NCBI GenBank assembly: GCA_003214355.1 | Contig: QCLS01000003.1 | Location: 1 to 64,000 of the forward strand | Origin: Prochlorococcus sp. AG-418-C09 | GTDB taxonomy: Bacteria; Cyanobacteriota; Cyanobacteriia; PCC-6307; Cyanobiaceae | Reading direction: 5' to 3' | Length of the DNA stretch: 64,000 bases | Shown: positions 12,301-20,300 of the stretch, piece after piece | How the letters are laid out: every line of letters starts with the position of its first letter | Position numbering within the stretch: position 1 is the first letter of the stretch | Made by a program: the position numbers and the translations under genes | Notes under the pieces: model-generated | The model's input: the letters and a program-made list of their open reading frames with translations, nothing else | Database searches by the model: none | What the model was told of the DNA's origin: nothing

Positions 12301-15300
12301 GTGGATAATAGTGATCAGTAGACTGTCCATCAAGATCACATCTGAAGTTAAGTGATCCTGTTTTAATTCTAATCTTATCGTTAGTCGTTAATGTATGAGT
12401 ACCGATATTAAGTTCTAGTAAACCTGAAGAAGGAGTGAATGAAGCAGCTGATACTTGTTTAACATCAGTATTAACTGTTACTGTCATCAATCCAGTAGCA
12501 GGATTATATTCTGCGTGTTGAGCAGTTCTCTTTTGTGGAGATGGAACGTTGAATGTTCTAGGTGTAGTCTTCTTGATAGCGTTTAGACTATCGTTAAGAA
12601 TAGCACTGTGTATGATTTCAAATAATGAATCTACAGCAGCTTTTACCTCTACACAGTCAGCAGCTGTATGTCTACCAGCTGAGTTTGATACATCATGTGT
12701 AATAGTGAGATCAAATGTCTGTGTTAATCCATGATCACCTCTTACCACAACCTCGTTGTTAGCAAGAACTAATTTACAAATTTCTCTAGCATGTTCGATA
12801 CAACGAACTGATTGGAACTCCTCGTCATCTAGGTGAGGTGTACCAACATAATACTTCGCAGCATCCCATACTTTATTGTTACCACCGTGCTGTACGTTGA
12901 AAGCAACAGCATCAACAATATCTACGATGTCATCTATACAATCTTGTCCGTTACCTGTTGGAACGTGTAGTGTGGGATCTTCAGCAAGTTCCCAAGCATA
13001 TGCCTCAGCACCGATAAACTCTCTGTTAGCAATTAGTAGATCGTGAGCATCAACTACCTTGTTATTAGCAACTTCAAATCCAAAGTCAGCATTCATTCTA
13101 CCGACTGCTATGTCAGCAATGAACTGTCTGTTAGCCCATATTAGGTTACGAGCATCAGCATGTTTGTTACTTTGACCTGATCCTGCTGCGTCAGGAGTAA
13201 TTGTAAAGTCTCTAATCTGTGTAAGACCATGACTACCCTGTACAGTAACAGGATCATTTCTCATGATCTGTATAGCAATGTCTCTTGCGTGGTTGAATGT
13301 CTCTACAGATTCATTCTCTTCACCTACGACATGAGAACCATCAACGTAATACTTAGCACCATCCCATACTTGGTCGTTACCACCGTATGCTAGGTTATAT
13401 CCCATTGCCTCACAGTAGTCAACAATATCATCAATACATGCTTGGTTACCAGTAGGAACCTGATATGATGGGTTGTTGGCAAGCATTCTGTCTACTGCTT
13501 CCTGAGCAATAAACTGTTTGTTAGCAAGGATTAGAGATGTACCATCAGCAGATCTATCTGAAGGAGGTACACTGTTTGGTGTCTGCCATGGAGCAGGGAC
13601 TGTTATTGTAATATCTCCACTGTCTGTGCTAGCACCACCTAAGATAATGGTAGCAGTTCTGTGGTCAGCAACATCATCTATGATGTATGAACCATCAGGA
13701 GTAGCACCACTGAATACTATACTATATGCGTTCTTACCAAATACACCATGACCTCTTGGGCAGACAACTGTCATTACATTACCAGAGCATGTGTATGTAC
13801 CCTTTCTTGTAAATGTGGCAGAAGTTCCTGCGTTATTTAATTTCTTGACGTGAGCATATGACTCTAAAGCTATAAAGTCAACGTTGTTATTGATTGTCTC
13901 AGCACCGTCTCTTTGCTTAGACATCTCTTTGAAGTCAGCACCAAACTCAACCTTCTCAAATGCGTAAGGAGAGTTCCTTAATGACATCAAAGCATAGTTT
14001 GTAGCAGAACAAACCTGTTGGTCTCCAGATGGATCAAAGTCTGTAGCAAACTTAGAACATGAACCTCTGACTACAAACTTAAGTGAGTAACCATCAGCAC
14101 GTTCTATACGATGTGTAACGTATTTTCTTCCGTTGAAGTCACCAAGGTTATCAAAGATAGCAGCACTACCAGATCTAGTAACACTGTCTGATCCTCTGAT
14201 TATAAAGTATACTTCGTTTGTTGATGCGTTATATCTAGCAACACCAGCTCCTAAGTTAGAACTGCCACCCAAAATAGTAGCAAAATCACTCTGTGCTTGT
14301 GCTAGTGTACCAGCTCTATATGTCGCAACATGGAATGATTTATCTTGATGTTGACTACCAGTACCACTAAAGTTAAGACGAATACCAACACCCTTGTCAG
14401 CTGGAGGAGCATCAGAAATACTGATCAACGTTGGCCAGATCACATTCATCTTAGAAGGATCTGTATTAGCAAACGTTACTGTAAGAGTATTGCCACTCTG
14501 GGTGTATGTACCGCTAGCACTGGTACCAAAGTCTATAGGACTATATGGTAGACCGTAGATATGAACTTCTTGTCCTGCTTCGTAGTCATGACCAACAAAA
14601 GGAATACCTTCTATTGTTCTGGAAGCAGAAGTTACCTCAAAGGAAATACCTCTGTAAGTCTCTTGTGTGTTTAACGAACTATCGACTTGGTTGATGTCAA
14701 TAACGTTAAGTGCTTTCTCGAATCTATGATAACCTTTACCTATATCCGTGATAGGAAGGATAACAGGATCATCAGCACCAGATATATCAATATTGGTAGC
14801 ATCGGCTTGAGTATTTGCGACTTGGAAATAGTTGTTGTCTACTTTATAGACGTAGTATAGACCATTATTTGTAAGACCACCTATGTCCCCTGCCTTTGAA
14901 GAACGATAGTATACACCGTTACCAGTGAATAAACCATGCTTAGGGAAATAGAATGTATTATCTTTTACACTAATTCTACATGTGAAGAGTGTGTGTTCGT
15001 CTCCTGTACCAGGATCACCTAGGTCTCTTCTACCTGTGGTTGTTTGTAAGTTAAGTGCGTTAGCAGCAGTATCATATAATTCTAATGAATTGTCATCTAT
15101 AACTCTAACAAAATATGAGTCACCAGATGTTAAACCAGCTGGAGCAGTGCCACCTTCATTCTCTACTTTATATTCTACTTTGAAACCAGTCTTTAATCTG
15201 TGTAGAGGAACAGATATTTGATTTGTAGTAGCATCTACGATAGTAGCATTACTACCATCGAAACGTAATGTCTCTGTCTCAGAGTTAATTACCCACTGAT

Positions 15301-16780
15301 ACCTTTGGTGTTTGATAACCTCAGTTTCAGGTCTTTGTGATTCTCTATCAGCAACGTCGAGTGAGTCAGATGGTGAAGCACCTGTCTTAACGATGTTAGC
15401 GTAGACATCAGCATAGTATAATCTTTCAGCGAGCTGGAAGGTTGATTCATCATCATCCATCAGTACCGTGATAGTACCAGATGAGTATGGTGATGCTTGA
15501 GGACCTGTAAACGTGACAGCTTCAATGATCGCTCTAGCAGAAGATGATCCACCCTCTACAGCGTATCCAACAAGTAATGTAGTATTGTCACCTGTGTGGT
15601 TCTCAAATGTAATAGCAAAGATGTTTCTACCTTTGTTTTCTAGACCTGGTGAGAACTCAAATGGTTCTAGGTCTGGTTCATACATTAATCTCTGCTTATC
15701 GTCAAACACATAAGCATACTTCCATGTATAGTCAGGAGATCCATTAGCATCTAAGTGGTCTCTGAATACAACACCAGAACAATACGTCTCGTTTGACGCT
15801 TTGATCATGTGTCTGTCCATGTTTAATGGACGTAGGATAACTCTTCTTAAGTTATCTCCAATCAGTGAACAGTTAAATGGTAGAGAGATCGGGTTGTCTT
15901 CTACATAATCACCACCTGAACAGATGATAGAAACATATTCAGGAGTCTGTGTGTCTTGCTGTAAACTATAAGCTATCTGTGCTGCTTTCTTAATTGTACG
16001 AACTGGTTTAGCAGCTGATCTACCATCGTTAGCATCATCACCAATACCAGCTACAGATGATACGTAAACACGACCACCATTGTCAGCAGTAGCAACGTCA
16101 TATACAAACTTGGTAGTAGCAATTCTATTATTCTGTGTCTGACGAGGAGGGTTGTCAGCAGTTGGATAGTAGATTGTACCAAAGTCAGAAGCTGTTGGGT
16201 CTGTCTCTTCAAAGTTAATTAAATTAGGACCTCTAAGGTCTAGTCCCTTAGTAACAAACTCGTTAGTAACGTCTAGGTTTCTAATTTGAGCAGTATCTGA
16301 GATGATAGATCTTGTAGTTCTGATCTGTCCTTCAACGTCAAGGTCAAACTCAGGATTGGTGTTGTTAATACCAACACGAACGTTACCTGTAGCACTCTTG
16401 GTTATGAATATAGCGTCTTCTTCATCAGCACCTGATCCGATACTGAACTCCATCTTGTCAGATGCGTTAAAAGTTAATGATCTAACACTTCTGTATGATA
16501 TTGATGTGGCAGCTTCAATAAAGTTTGTACCTGTACCTGTAATTGTAAATGTATCTTCGTCTACGACAGTAATATTATAATTTCCAGCTGTAAAAGTTCT
16601 TAGTAAACTATCTTGACCTGGCTTAACGTATAAGAGATCGTTGTTGTTTAACTTGTGAGCAATAGATGTAACAGTAACTATACCATTCGCACGTCCATAC
16701 GTAGCACTTGTCCACGGACCCTGCGGGACCTGACCTGTACCCTCTATTCTCTGTTGCGAAGAACTCTGCCTAAGTGTCAT
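3365..16780 (-). CDS. Giant multi-domain tail-fibre protein (4,471 aa)
   Basis: One uninterrupted 13.4-kb frame. Approximate domains: residues 1-230 fibre-like N-terminus; 240-400 parallel beta-helix-like segment (DGRSAAKPVRTIKKAA); 1110-1400 and 2250-2490 helical modules with the pattern C-x-DD...N...GGN..YDAA..Y; 1480-2190 eight copies of an F-T-C-x-x-D...H-x-YPR beta module; about 2930 a segment ending KLGPYLN; about 3150 GSGYT..P beta repeats; 3670-4320 several NADxLDG and WHxxNDG fibre-shaft motifs; C-terminus YTISIANGGSWVII, an ending I recognise in cyanophage fibres. It is probably a long side-fibre or adhesin shaft projecting from the baseplate, with the glycine-rich genes just downstream as candidate tips. 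No chaperone or peptidase domain is evident. It shares its helical and YPR modules with the 4,940-aa protein, so the two probably grew by exchange of modules. Confidence 0.85.
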   Translation of the reverse strand: MTLRQSSSQQRIEGTGQVPQGPWTSATYGRANGIVTVTSIAHKLNNNDLLYVKPGQDSLLRTFTAGNYNITVVDEDTFTITGTGTNFIEAATSISYRSVRSLTFNASDKMEFSIGSGADEEDAIFITKSATGNVRVGINNTNPEFDLDVEGQIRTTRSIISDTAQIRNLDVTNEFVTKGLDLRGPNLINFEETDPTASDFGTIYYPTADNPPRQTQNNRIATTKFVYDVATADNGGRVYVSSVAGIGDDANDGRSAAKPVRTIKKAAQIAYSLQQDTQTPEYVSIICSGGDYVEDNPISLPFNCSLIGDNLRRVILRPLNMDRHMIKASNETYCSGVVFRDHLDANGSPDYTWKYAYVFDDKQRLMYEPDLEPFEFSPGLENKGRNIFAITFENHTGDNTTLLVGYAVEGGSSSARAIIEAVTFTGPQASPYSSGTITVLMDDDESTFQLAERLYYADVYANIVKTGASPSDSLDVADRESQRPETEVIKHQRYQWVINSETETLRFDGSNATIVDATTNQISVPLHRLKTGFKVEYKVENEGGTAPAGLTSGDSYFVRVIDDNSLELYDTAANALNLQTTTGRRDLGDPGTGDEHTLFTCRISVKDNTFYFPKHGLFTGNGVYYRSSKAGDIGGLTNNGLYYVYKVDNNYFQVANTQADATNIDISGADDPVILPITDIGKGYHRFEKALNVIDINQVDSSLNTQETYRGISFEVTSASRTIEGIPFVGHDYEAGQEVHIYGLPYSPIDFGTSASGTYTQSGNTLTVTFANTDPSKMNVIWPTLISISDAPPADKGVGIRLNFSGTGSQHQDKSFHVATYRAGTLAQAQSDFATILGGSSNLGAGVARYNASTNEVYFIIRGSDSVTRSGSAAIFDNLGDFNGRKYVTHRIERADGYSLKFVVRGSCSKFATDFDPSGDQQVCSATNYALMSLRNSPYAFEKVEFGADFKEMSKQRDGAETINNNVDFIALESYAHVKKLNNAGTSATFTRKGTYTCSGNVMTVVCPRGHGVFGKNAYSIVFSGATPDGSYIIDDVADHRTATIILGGASTDSGDITITVPAPWQTPNSVPPSDRSADGTSLILANKQFIAQEAVDRMLANNPSYQVPTGNQACIDDIVDYCEAMGYNLAYGGNDQVWDGAKYYVDGSHVVGEENESVETFNHARDIAIQIMRNDPVTVQGSHGLTQIRDFTITPDAAGSGQSNKHADARNLIWANRQFIADIAVGRMNADFGFEVANNKVVDAHDLLIANREFIGAEAYAWELAEDPTLHVPTGNGQDCIDDIVDIVDAVAFNVQHGGNNKVWDAAKYYVGTPHLDDEEFQSVRCIEHAREICKLVLANNEVVVRGDHGLTQTFDLTITHDVSNSAGRHTAADCVEVKAAVDSLFEIIHSAILNDSLNAIKKTTPRTFNVPSPQKRTAQHAEYNPATGLMTVTVNTDVKQVSAASFTPSSGLLELNIGTHTLTTNDKIRIKTGSLNFRCDLDGQSTDHYYPRTTIDTSTISGAVYTPGTGVLSVTTTAGHGLTDGDWIRFKEESIVFDCQAGTGSHAYPRDTDPVIGKWLEVSNTTGLGFEVNVAISPNTTTHTFVSAVANGLEKKRDRAYEQDLAITAVSGSTITVNVGASSDTSTHVFQNALADAVILSHGIDTSKYLKIATDSMTWTCDMDDGNTTHTYPRATDPANGNGWSPVVSASVNTIDINVGPTTVDGYDVRDAAYNPNTGAMSVNIGTNNFKAGTYMRLAPDSIGFTCTQDGNVSTKYYPRSAVDTDTVESANYQGSTGVMIVTASNHGLANGDQVKFATDSLTFTCMEDNNGTNHTYPRATDYANDRWLTVSNVSTNTFNVQVLGVGNIPSTNTTAHTFVSATTNGLSIKKDPLYDTAVEITSITDSTLTATNAVYVPTEGKITITSADHGLREDSMVKFADDSITFTCDHDSNATNHSYPRAERKKFTPTDASYNTATGVVTVTVAGHGIKKGEYIKVKDGAITFTCGQDGDATEHAYPRSTDPISGIFIPVTAVSNDTFSFKTLDVTPSTNTTTHVFVSAVANGIIQKDPDSNEWRHVKVVNKDTFEVCIATSSNETTHAFVSATANGISVKDTTLNFNVLSQTPSTNVTDHTFVPATGVTPTTVDYNSTTGWMTVTKVGHGLIAGDYIKVDQESIVFTCAQDSNVTNHAYPRPGDPIFNKSVKIERVTADTFEFNALQGTTPTNTTAHTFVSATTGCINRVVVKSGGDFPHRFISATSNGVEVSGTNVDCKDDVVDILQVVSWNLAMGGNDFTYDAANMYVTGAHLEGEEHHSIYALREAQKVAIEVFQNETVVTGGHTSIAQVKDLTITQDTGLPICNVVISSITTLMNIVEVAIDTGSLSSVTRTASYVNRCADVASSITTLTGIITQAIGTTGTPGNLDGVARTYPVSDDQCIDDVRHVLRSWMYDLRYGGNKKTIEAASKYILGTNINYVNNEVAQTRAVYQKAKDMAVLAIRNQLPEAKFTSIAPFHNASSTVDHNQPECGAAINALTALHTILDNALATPTSLSSVTLTEPSTLLKDDSGLKIVPMLGDLLDLPVIEASPYIQNASLISFLGASGAEIDGAKVAEPNVPRPGVYQDANGRERAVFPKQGKSMVANAFTIISVGGGVGYNILNDGYTQLVSVFVIFGGDGVIVQSGGYASLTNSASNFGTRALKATGFRKDAYEFDIGTVTNVVNQTDNNGAQTGRQIIEVGGSTLTNFPIEDYIIKFDGYTNTDPAKEYFILGVEKLSGSIGTQVTANITTNDGLGISLNETATNTEVSYDQGNLDTLVGKTIRLHRPSVCNSSSHTWEYVGAGDTYLALPQNGGVGIPANEAVEESFGQVYTSGTNEFGDFKVGDFVTIFNRTGSISFVGTVSISELSSIKIVGGSITITGFSDSDELGGAFASDSLLPTQAAVKDYITNKLGPYLNQPFSTNAVPSALVQLTTSGKINIEQIPALRPFNITSVASTAERLAIEDASAGDIAIETTSTSFTFVPASVDTVNNYITIPGHGLATGDILTYFQGTGNIGNLADGAQYYVIVHSVGANTTDYIKLATSLSDAQGGTARNLTSQGSGTHTLRTEGAAISYILENDLDTMFVAFTPDSTLTYTPGNILIGSASGAQGIITGYEQGVVRDILVDDTGSGYTNPPGITISAPGGSGTQATATCTIVNGQVSTITITNKGSGYFTQPTVTFTAAPTGGTTATSQGNVARVEARLAVDLANNIKYSNVDFLQDEANQTVATGTYVHDTFDITVTELNHGFSQGDIVYLNFTSGSSPSGFYDVTPVNANEYTVITAVALLTSGNYERKKIVDVIRTVNTSAKDAANWTQLSSTNIDASNIVAGTIDPERLGKTGIANSFTFLRGDSSYQNVIQSIKFSTADCMVAESSLSDTSYIEKVDITVAGTGYTNGTYQNIPMLGGNVPISDSGVARATYTVADVTTGGIIATVSNLNQTPESYTANSTFDVAPSTTTGAGLGAQIRFTTDGVGTLSVDLILNGGSGYLGGDTLTFDGPLFGGTVQQPVEISVSTLTSSQAFGVITSVSVVTPGTGYNGDFVLTVPNELGTPSQAATLNARKGILPRFFGNASIDVKKANKLTPTTLQAGGSVFGNYGIAKFRKNVAEQALGDQTEGGFRVTDNGEVSIDQGAGSELNADKLDGNQGAFYQNASNLVEGVIDPQRLANTTYAISISGTADFSNVLFAETTAPSSANANLVSAANVGAQLALRSNNVNGIPTDAGGTRNGTLTFRRSATGNSVAQLSFSATDNLYLRGNSDISNVYGNWAKIWHSENDGPPDINEPRRGTLPGPNADFLDNQQGLWYQQGYNIHDQRTVGVLGDPALPTLLGRDKFVADNFYVVSSGEKYQLYIPNFFAATGSNPAGNLSAGGTYTLYADDAAVNNIGTITIDPGGITETNDTTVDAKYTVVTGSITFVGAYGNKDIRVFGPNPGSKWTVTSSNLLTTGASQVFALSNTAEGALFEMGRAGIVSTPYFDIRSGGLSNNYDVRFEFSGGNSSNGNGLMDIKSSSVTINSNTVWHAGNDGVNSQLDAHYVDGYTQSSGNAGNNLVRRTSSGDIFVSDIHGDQGIFTNNGTSILNLGDGNGITVGKATTNVLSIKGKNSSSQGYIRFGNDGNSFGYNGSYLSYNNVYFRNGRLGIGDSNPGISLQSTGDAAFGTTSRSGNTYVRALAGDSYQCGFEAFGNNQGTGYLYVGQSLSYGGGIAYNGDNSPGAFNSEAGDDITFYRRDGGSDTRVMKYRYNDSTVHFFGRIRSRVSTGTAPFNISSTTVNSNLNADMVDGYHALDLPYLKRTTNEWITTTEGQRRFYFANDSHTYYSSGDNYYWRNNADYSIASCDGDYGTWTFYEPGSDTTQNSYRMEIRGDNGLNIDSSSVGVSSGQRSVVLRANGDKQWVDRYGIIKRNRQSISESITINNGDSCFTAGPLTVNNGYTISIANGGSWVII

Positions 16781-16793
16781 CTTTTAATCCAGT

Positions 16794-17333
16794 TTATGCT
16801 GTTGATACTTTTGTGATATCAATGATACCAATCCACTTCACGGTTGAAGTAGTCGAAACTGCTTCAACATCAAAACTAAAGAATGCGTTACTTCCTATCT
16901 GGAACGCTACAGGAGTCACAGTCCAAGTCTCTACACCAGGTAGATGCTCATGTATGACATTCTCATACTGTGCTTGGAGTGTGGGAACACCTTGAGTGTC
17001 CACTGTAATCACTGCGTCAAATGCTGACGCAAAAACATATATGTTATTATTTACCTCTTGACCAAATACCTTTGCCTTCACAAATGCCACACTGTTGTGA
17101 CCTAGAGGAGGTGTATTAGTTGAGGTGTTTGTACTTCCATCAAAACTTAAACGAAGTAAATTATTAGCTGGATCAGTTGTCCTTTTGCTAATGAATATAT
17201 CGTTAGATGCATCAGTGAAATCATCGGCAACCATGTGAATTGCTGAGATGTTCTTAAGTTCAAGTTGAGGATTTAATACCTCGGTTGAACCGACTCCGAA
17301 CCCGCCTATTGATGAGAAGTTTTTTGTTGCCAT
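16794..17333 (-). CDS. Small virion structural protein, fibre-linked
   Basis: 179 aa, starting MATKNFSSIGGFGVGSTEVL, a start I recognise from cyanophage structural genes that sit between fibre genes. No signal peptide or membrane span. The sequence alternates short hydrophobic strands with polar turns (for example AFVKAKVFGQ and FFSFDVEAVS), suggesting a compact beta fold. It is expressed just before the 4,471-aa fibre gene and has its own perfect late promoter 21 nt upstream of the ATG. A role as connector or minor fibre subunit is likely from context but unproven. Confidence 0.75.
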   Translation of the reverse strand: MATKNFSSIGGFGVGSTEVLNPQLELKNISAIHMVADDFTDASNDIFISKRTTDPANNLLRLSFDGSTNTSTNTPPLGHNSVAFVKAKVFGQEVNNNIYVFASAFDAVITVDTQGVPTLQAQYENVIHEHLPGVETWTVTPVAFQIGSNAFFSFDVEAVSTTSTVKWIGIIDITKVSTA

Positions 17334-17353
17334 GGTGTAGGGTTACCTTCGAT

Positions 17354-17361
17354 TATTTATA
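17354..17361 (-). promoter_or_regulatory. T4-type late promoter
   Basis: The minus strand reads TATAAATA, a perfect match to the T4 late promoter -10 recognised by the gp55-type sigma factor. It is 21 nt upstream of the ATG at 17333 and overlaps the last codons of the 2,377-aa gene. Confidence 0.75.
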
Positions 17362-20300
17362 CCTTAACTTTAGTTGTAGTAAAGCGTCCAGTGAAAGTTG
17401 TTGAACTGCTAGCCTGTGATGATTTATTTAACGAGATAGTTACATCATCAGCGTTGACAGTAACAGTAGCATCCATTAGATCATTATCAGATGTAATGGA
17501 GTTTGTGATAGTGGCATGTGCCACAGTTCCTGCTGCTCCACATATAGATGTAACTTCAAACATATGAACTTTACCATCATTACTTTCAAGAGTAATAAGT
17601 GTCTTAGCACCTTTATATACTGTCTTGTCAAATTGTGCGATAGATGCAGAAGTAGTGAATGATGTAAGCACTCCACCTTCTACTCTTGCTGAATCTAATT
17701 CAACAAATGTAGCAGTAGAATCTAGGACTGTTAAGTAATTTGTTGCTCCACCCGCTTCATAATTTCTGTTGACTTTGAGTCCTGCCTTCGCAGCACTAGA
17801 ATCTAATGACAAGAACTGCTTGTCATTATTCATATTAAAGCGAAGTTCGCTTTGTAAAGCACTGATCTTACCGTGAGCAACGTCAGCATTAGTTAATGTT
17901 GCTACAGTGAATGTTATGTCAGTACCAGCTCCACCACCTAGAAGACCACCACCAATAGTGATTACCTCTCCGATTTCATAATTTATACCACCAGTGTTAA
18001 TAGTGATAGTGGTAAGAGTACCGTTCGCGTCAGTTGTAAGATCAAAGGTAGCACCTGATCCTGCGAACTCAGATACACCAGCTACACCTGTGAAACTTCC
18101 TGATGGATCATAAGCAGCTGCTGTCGCATTGAATGTTCCATCGTTAGCACCAAGTGTACCGTCATTAAAGGTAGCGATTGTACCTGACACCAACTGATGC
18201 TTCATGAAGAATCCACCAGTTACCTCAACGTCTTTACTTCCTCTAACTTTTAATAGTGATACACCTTTTCTTTGTACGTCTAATGTATCTGTTCCTGTTG
18301 TACCATTGATGGAGAGTGTACCCTCTACATCCATCAATTTAGTAGTCTTTAATATAAACTTATTAACATCTATTGATAGAGAATTAAATCCTGCGTTATA
18401 GAACTCGAATGTATCTTCGTCAGAACCAGGTGTTGTCTCAGTTAATATGTAAGTATCTTGGTCAACGTCACGTACACCACCAAGTGATACGTAGTCGATA
18501 CCATTGTATCCTTCAAACTGTGATGTTGTAGTATTGTATCTGATACCACCAAGGTAGGTGTCATCAGCACCTGGTCTATTATTTGTATTACCAACTGGAA
18601 CTATAAGTGTACCAGTAGTATCGCAAAGAATATTTTTAGCAGGTCCTGGTTTGATTGCTATACCTGTACCAGCTACATCAACTATAACAACTTGCTGTAC
18701 AGAGTCAGTTCCTATAACAGCAGCATCAAGAGTTACAGTGTCACCCGCTTCGTAATTTTTACCACCCGCATTAACGACAACAGATGTAATAGAACTACTT
18801 ACGATTGTGACATCAACAGTACCACCAGATCCTTTTCCAGTTCCTGTTGCTGTAATTGCTACACCTGTAAATGTACCATCAGTAAATGTAGTACCAGATC
18901 CAGTTGTGTTTAGTGTAACTAACGATCCAAAACTATTTGATACACCTGAAGCAGTGTTCTGTAGAACTGCGTCAGTAATCTTTAATCTACCACCTGACTG
19001 TAAGTAACCTGAAGTTTCAAGGTCACCTGTACCCATCGCAACGTTGAATACAGTATTACCACCATTATCAACTTTAAAGTTTCTACCAACAAGACCTGTA
19101 AGAGTTATTCCACCATTTCCTTTTGGTGTAAATGTAATATCTACGTCAGCATCAGTACCAATCGCTGATATAGATGCGTCATTATTAATCTGTAAACCTT
19201 TAGCAGATGTACCAGTGATGATAGTTGCGTTAGCAACGTCAACTTTTAATACAGGACTAGCAGTTGTTGTATCAACACCAACTTGGAAGTCATTTCCTAT
19301 ATTCAAAGATGTACCATATACTGCCTTCTCTACACCAGCTATTGCTATACCAAACTCATCAGGATTCTTATGGAAGAGACCTGTTGTGAGTGAAGTTGCG
19401 AAATTTAAACTTGGAGCAGCAGCTGTACCATCAGCAAGATTTGCTGTTACGTTTGTAATTGCTACGTTACCTACAGTCTGTGTTAGATCACCTTCTAGAG
19501 TTAAGTTACCTGTTTGTGTGGTGTCACCAGTTACAGTCTGGGTACCTGTGATTGATAATGTATCAGCAGCTTCATCACCAAGAGTCATATTACCCTTGAC
19601 TACTAAGTCGCCATCAGCAGTGATGTTACCAGTTGTTGTTATATGTCCAAACTCACCTTCTACTTGAAAGACTGTTGCTTGCTTACCAATACTTAATGTA
19701 CCCTCGTATAGGGTTGGGTCTTTAGTACCAGCTACCTTAAATGCGTCAGATATAAGAGCAGAGTCATGTGTAAACTCAAATCTATCAGCACTGGTTACAC
19801 CACCAACTGTTAATTGGAATGGGTTACCACTTGTAGCAGGTCCTGATTCGTTACCAGAGACACGTGGTATTAATGTTTGTCCTACGTTATATCCAAAACC
19901 ACCATCAGAGATAGTTACGTCTTTAATGAAACCAACTTTAGTAACAGTGTACTGGAATCCAGAACCACTACCACCAACATCTCCTTGATCTACAGAAAGA
20001 ACGTCTCCTACAGTATAAGGTCCTCCATCAAGACTAATATTAGTTACTTCGTTTATAACAGTTGTATTAGCAGTCAACTGCATATCAAGACCGCTTCCAG
20101 TACCACCTATATCAGCTTGTCTTGCTTGAATGTCATTTCCTACTTGATAGTTTTCACCTTGTGCGTTACTAAAGACTTGTGTAACCTGTCCACCTTCAAC
20201 AGTAACATCTATTGATAATCCTGTACCATAACTTCCTGCTGAACCAGAGTTGATAGTAACACTAGCACCCATGTTAGCATGACTAGAACAGATATAATCT

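Noticed and set aside
19044-19667. Plus-strand ORF of 207 aa, and similar ones at 36762-37358, 25162-25731 and 51233-51754
   Set aside because: Each lies wholly inside a convincing minus-strand structural gene in the complementary frame. Their Val/Pro/Thr-rich composition is what the reverse of Thr/Gly/Asn beta repeats gives; there is no ribosome site, promoter or recognisable motif.
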